Positions 62,021 through 64,000 of a stretch of 64,000 bases of DNA are shown here, in pieces; positions within the stretch are counted from its first letter, which is position 1; every line of letters begins with the position of its first letter. Under the pieces are notes generated by a model that was not told the origin of the DNA, searched no databases, and was given only the letters and a program-made list of their open reading frames with translations. The DNA comes from Desulfosporosinus sp. BRH_c37 (GTDB lineage: Bacteria; Bacillota; Desulfitobacteriia; Desulfitobacteriales; Desulfitobacteriaceae). The stretch covers positions 1 through 64,000 of the forward strand of contig LOEW01000032.1 of NCBI GenBank assembly GCA_001516045.1, given 5' to 3'. Both the position numbers and the translations under genes were made by a program.

Positions 62021-62197
62021 AGAGGAAAAATGAAATTTTTGTATTTATGAGTGCTACGGACCTGATGTCATAAAACGTAGTACTCTTCGTTTTTATAATA
62101 CTATTATTTGGACTTCAAAATTTTCAATTAAGCTATTCTTTTGAAGGATTCCAAAGAATATTGGAGAATAAAGCTTTCTAGGAAGGAGTGTCTGAAA

Positions 62198-64000
62198 ATG
62201 GACATTAAAATAAGTAGGCATTCCAAAAGTCATGATCTTAAAAGGGTCACTCCATTAGTGTTGGCCGCTATTTATGCCTTAATCAGTGGAGCATGGATTC
62301 TTTTTTCAGATCATTTACTAGGCGCTATCGTGACAGATCACAGGTTAGCCCTTCAATTATCGACGGCTAAAGGTTGGTTCTATGTTGCGGTGATGGCGGT
62401 TTTGCTTTATTTTCTTTTTCAAAGGGGATGTGATTCCCTCCTGCAATCTGAGAGAACTCTTCAATGTGACCTGGAACACTTGAAGCGCTATCGCCTTTTG
62501 GCAGAGGATGTTTTAGATTTGATTATCTTTTTCAGCGCAGATGGACAGATTATTGATGCCAACGAAGCAGCAGTTAAGCATTATGGCTATACACGAGAGG
62601 AATTAACTAGTCTGTCTATTTACAATTTACATTTACCTGAGGATCGGTTAACTGTGTCAAACTTTCTTCAGAAAGCACCAAAAGGGCTCCAGTTTGAGCT
62701 CCAGCATGTTTGCAAAGATGGAAGCATTTTTCCGATCGATATCAGTGCAAAGGGTGCAACTTCAAATGGGGAACCAATTATTGTAAGCATAATTCGAGAT
62801 ATCACAAAACGTAAAGATGCAGAAGTTGAAGTCTGGCTAGAGAAGGAACGGGCTCAAGTGACTTTGGAGTCTATCGGAGATGCGGTGATCACTACCGATT
62901 TACGGGCGAACATAGAGTACCTCAACCCAGTTGCCGAATCTTTAACCGGTTGGACTAACTCAGAAGCGATTGGCCAACCCGTGGAAAAGATCTTTCATAT
63001 TATCAATGAAGAAACTGGCCAAACGGTTGAAAGTCCGATCGTCCACTGTCTCAAGGAAGGACGTATTGTTAGTTTGGCAGATCAAACGGTCTTGATCAAT
63101 AGAACGGGATCTACGCTCGCTATAGAGGACTCGGTAGCTCCTATTCGTGACCGAGCTGAAACGATCATCGGAGGAGTCTTAGTTTTTCACGATGTCAGTT
63201 ATAAACGAAATTTTATGAAAGAACTGGCGCATCAAGCGCATCATGATGACTTGACAGGGCTTCCAAATCGTCTGCATTTCAATGATTGTTTAAATCAGGC
63301 TTTAGCAAGGGCGAAACGCAAACGGAGAATGTTGTCGGTCATGTTTTTGGACTTGGATCGCTTTAAACTGATTAATGACACGATGGGTCACAACCTCGGA
63401 GACCAACTTCTCAAGGATGTTGCAGAACGCATGCGTGAAACCTTGCGCGAAGGAGATACGATTGCAAGACAAGGCGGAGATGAATTTTTAGTTTTACTTC
63501 CGGAGATAAAGGATGAACAAGAGGCAGTTTCCGTATCCGAACGGATCTTAGGGGTTTTTACCCATCCGGTATTACTTGATGGTAATGAAGTCTATATAAG
63601 TACGAGTATTGGGATCAGCCTTTACCCGAACGATGGCAGTGAAATAGATACTTTGGTGAAACAGGCAGATACGGCGATGTATTATGCTAAGGAGCGGGGC
63701 AAAAATAATTATCAATTCTTTACGGCGGGTCTTAATATTCGAGCCAATCAACGGCTTTCAACCGAGAATAGCCTACGTAAAGCCTTAGCGCGTGGTGAGT
63801 TTATCCTTCATTATCAGCCCCAGGTCGATATCGAAAGCGGATTCATCATGGGTTTGGAAGCCCTGATTCGTTGGAACTCCGCGGAGCAGGGAATCGTTCC
63901 ACCACTCTCATTTATTCCCATAGCGGAAGAGACTGGCTTAATTGTGCCCATCGGAGAATGGGTTTTGCGGACCGCTTGTGCTCAAAATAAGGCCTGGCAA
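62198..64000 (+). CDS. PAS-PAS-GGDEF-EAL cyclic-di-GMP enzyme (3' end outside window)
   Basis: At least 601 residues; runs off the window in frame. Two transmembrane helices near the N-terminus (about 20-42 and 60-78), PAS 1 ([20 protein letters not shown]), PAS 2 ([20 protein letters not shown]), GGDEF domain ([12 protein letters not shown]; intact GGDEF at about 426-430) and the start of an EAL domain (LEALIRW at about 552). Both catalytic signatures are intact as far as visible, so it may make and break cyclic-di-GMP in response to a membrane or redox signal. ATG 62198 follows GGAAGGAG. Confidence 0.92.
   Translation, partial: MDIKISRHSKSHDLKRVTPLVLAAIYALISGAWILFSDHLLGAIVTDHRLALQLSTAKGWFYVAVMAVLLYFLFQRGCDSLLQSERTLQCDLEHLKRYRLLAEDVLDLIIFFSADGQIIDANEAAVKHYGYTREELTSLSIYNLHLPEDRLTVSNFLQKAPKGLQFELQHVCKDGSIFPIDISAKGATSNGEPIIVSIIRDITKRKDAEVEVWLEKERAQVTLESIGDAVITTDLRANIEYLNPVAESLTGWTNSEAIGQPVEKIFHIINEETGQTVESPIVHCLKEGRIVSLADQTVLINRTGSTLAIEDSVAPIRDRAETIIGGVLVFHDVSYKRNFMKELAHQAHHDDLTGLPNRLHFNDCLNQALARAKRKRRMLSVMFLDLDRFKLINDTMGHNLGDQLLKDVAERMRETLREGDTIARQGGDEFLVLLPEIKDEQEAVSVSERILGVFTHPVLLDGNEVYISTSIGISLYPNDGSEIDTLVKQADTAMYYAKERGKNNYQFFTAGLNIRANQRLSTENSLRKALARGEFILHYQPQVDIESGFIMGLEALIRWNSAEQGIVPPLSFIPIAEETGLIVPIGEWVLRTACAQNKAWQ

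Overview
The window is bacterial chromosome from a low-to-mid GC, endospore-forming Firmicute. Gene content and order point to a Desulfosporosinus/Desulfitobacterium-type member of the Peptococcaceae. Evidence: intact sigK; the alaS-ireB-ruvX-DUF1292-mltG block; Rrf2-iscS-iscU-mnmA; two tRNA-sensing T-box leaders; RNase J; strong Shine-Dalgarno sites with frequent TTG/GTG starts; and interleaved pil/aro genes. This assignment is inference from gene content, not from a marker RNA: I see no rRNA or tRNA gene.

Layout. 0.8-4.1 kb: acetyl-CoA synthetase and an oxalate/formate-type MFS carrier. 4.2-5.5 kb (minus): rarA. 6.1-9.4 kb: Fe-S and thio-tRNA operon (Rrf2 regulator, iscS, iscU, mnmA). 9.5-11.5 kb: PRC-barrel protein, zinc-ribbon protein, AI-2E family permease. 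11.5-18.2 kb: alaS with a short T-box, ireB, an aldo/keto reductase-ferredoxin gene, ruvX, DUF1292 and mltG. 18.4-20.0 kb (minus): a solitary trpB behind a full Trp T-box. 20.2-21.1 kb: IS-like hairpins and an MNT/HEPN pair. 21.1-23.1 kb (minus): MoxR ATPase and VWA protein. 23.4-25.2 kb: U32 protein and a duplicated DUF4911 protein.

25.9-40.8 kb is the most unusual block. It is a cell-surface polysaccharide locus built around an exosortase-G-like protein. A 1166-residue protein joins a coiled coil, a QueD-like (6-pyruvoyl-tetrahydropterin synthase fold) domain and a many-pass membrane module. It is followed by the exosortase-like protein fused to an extracellular sugar-binding-like domain, a processive family-2 glycosyltransferase, a membrane-anchored unknown, a DivIVA-like coiled coil, a lipoprotein glycosidase, a protein with two NodB deacetylase domains and, in opposite orientation, a secreted TIM-barrel hydrolase. 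The simplest reading is synthesis, export and trimming of a surface glycan. Both enzyme-like domains of the core appear to lack their catalytic cysteine.

41.1-60.1 kb: sigK, yqeG, then shikimate genes (aroE, aroC, aroK, aroB, aroQ) interleaved with a type IV pilus / competence-like system (pseudopilins, pilB, pilT, pilC, pilA, pilD, a PilM-PilN fusion, a PilO-like protein and a LysM protein), then pepP and efp. 60.3-64 kb: RNase J, and a PAS-PAS-GGDEF-EAL cyclic-di-GMP enzyme cut off by the window end.

Intergenic DNA carries several families of dispersed palindromic repeats. Copies of one modular family lie at about 5.7 and 57.6 kb in opposite orientation. A MITE-like family with CATGGC termini occurs at 10.4 and 57.5 kb. 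TTCGAGG-rich arrays occur at 9.3, 14.8, 54.6 and 60.1 kb.
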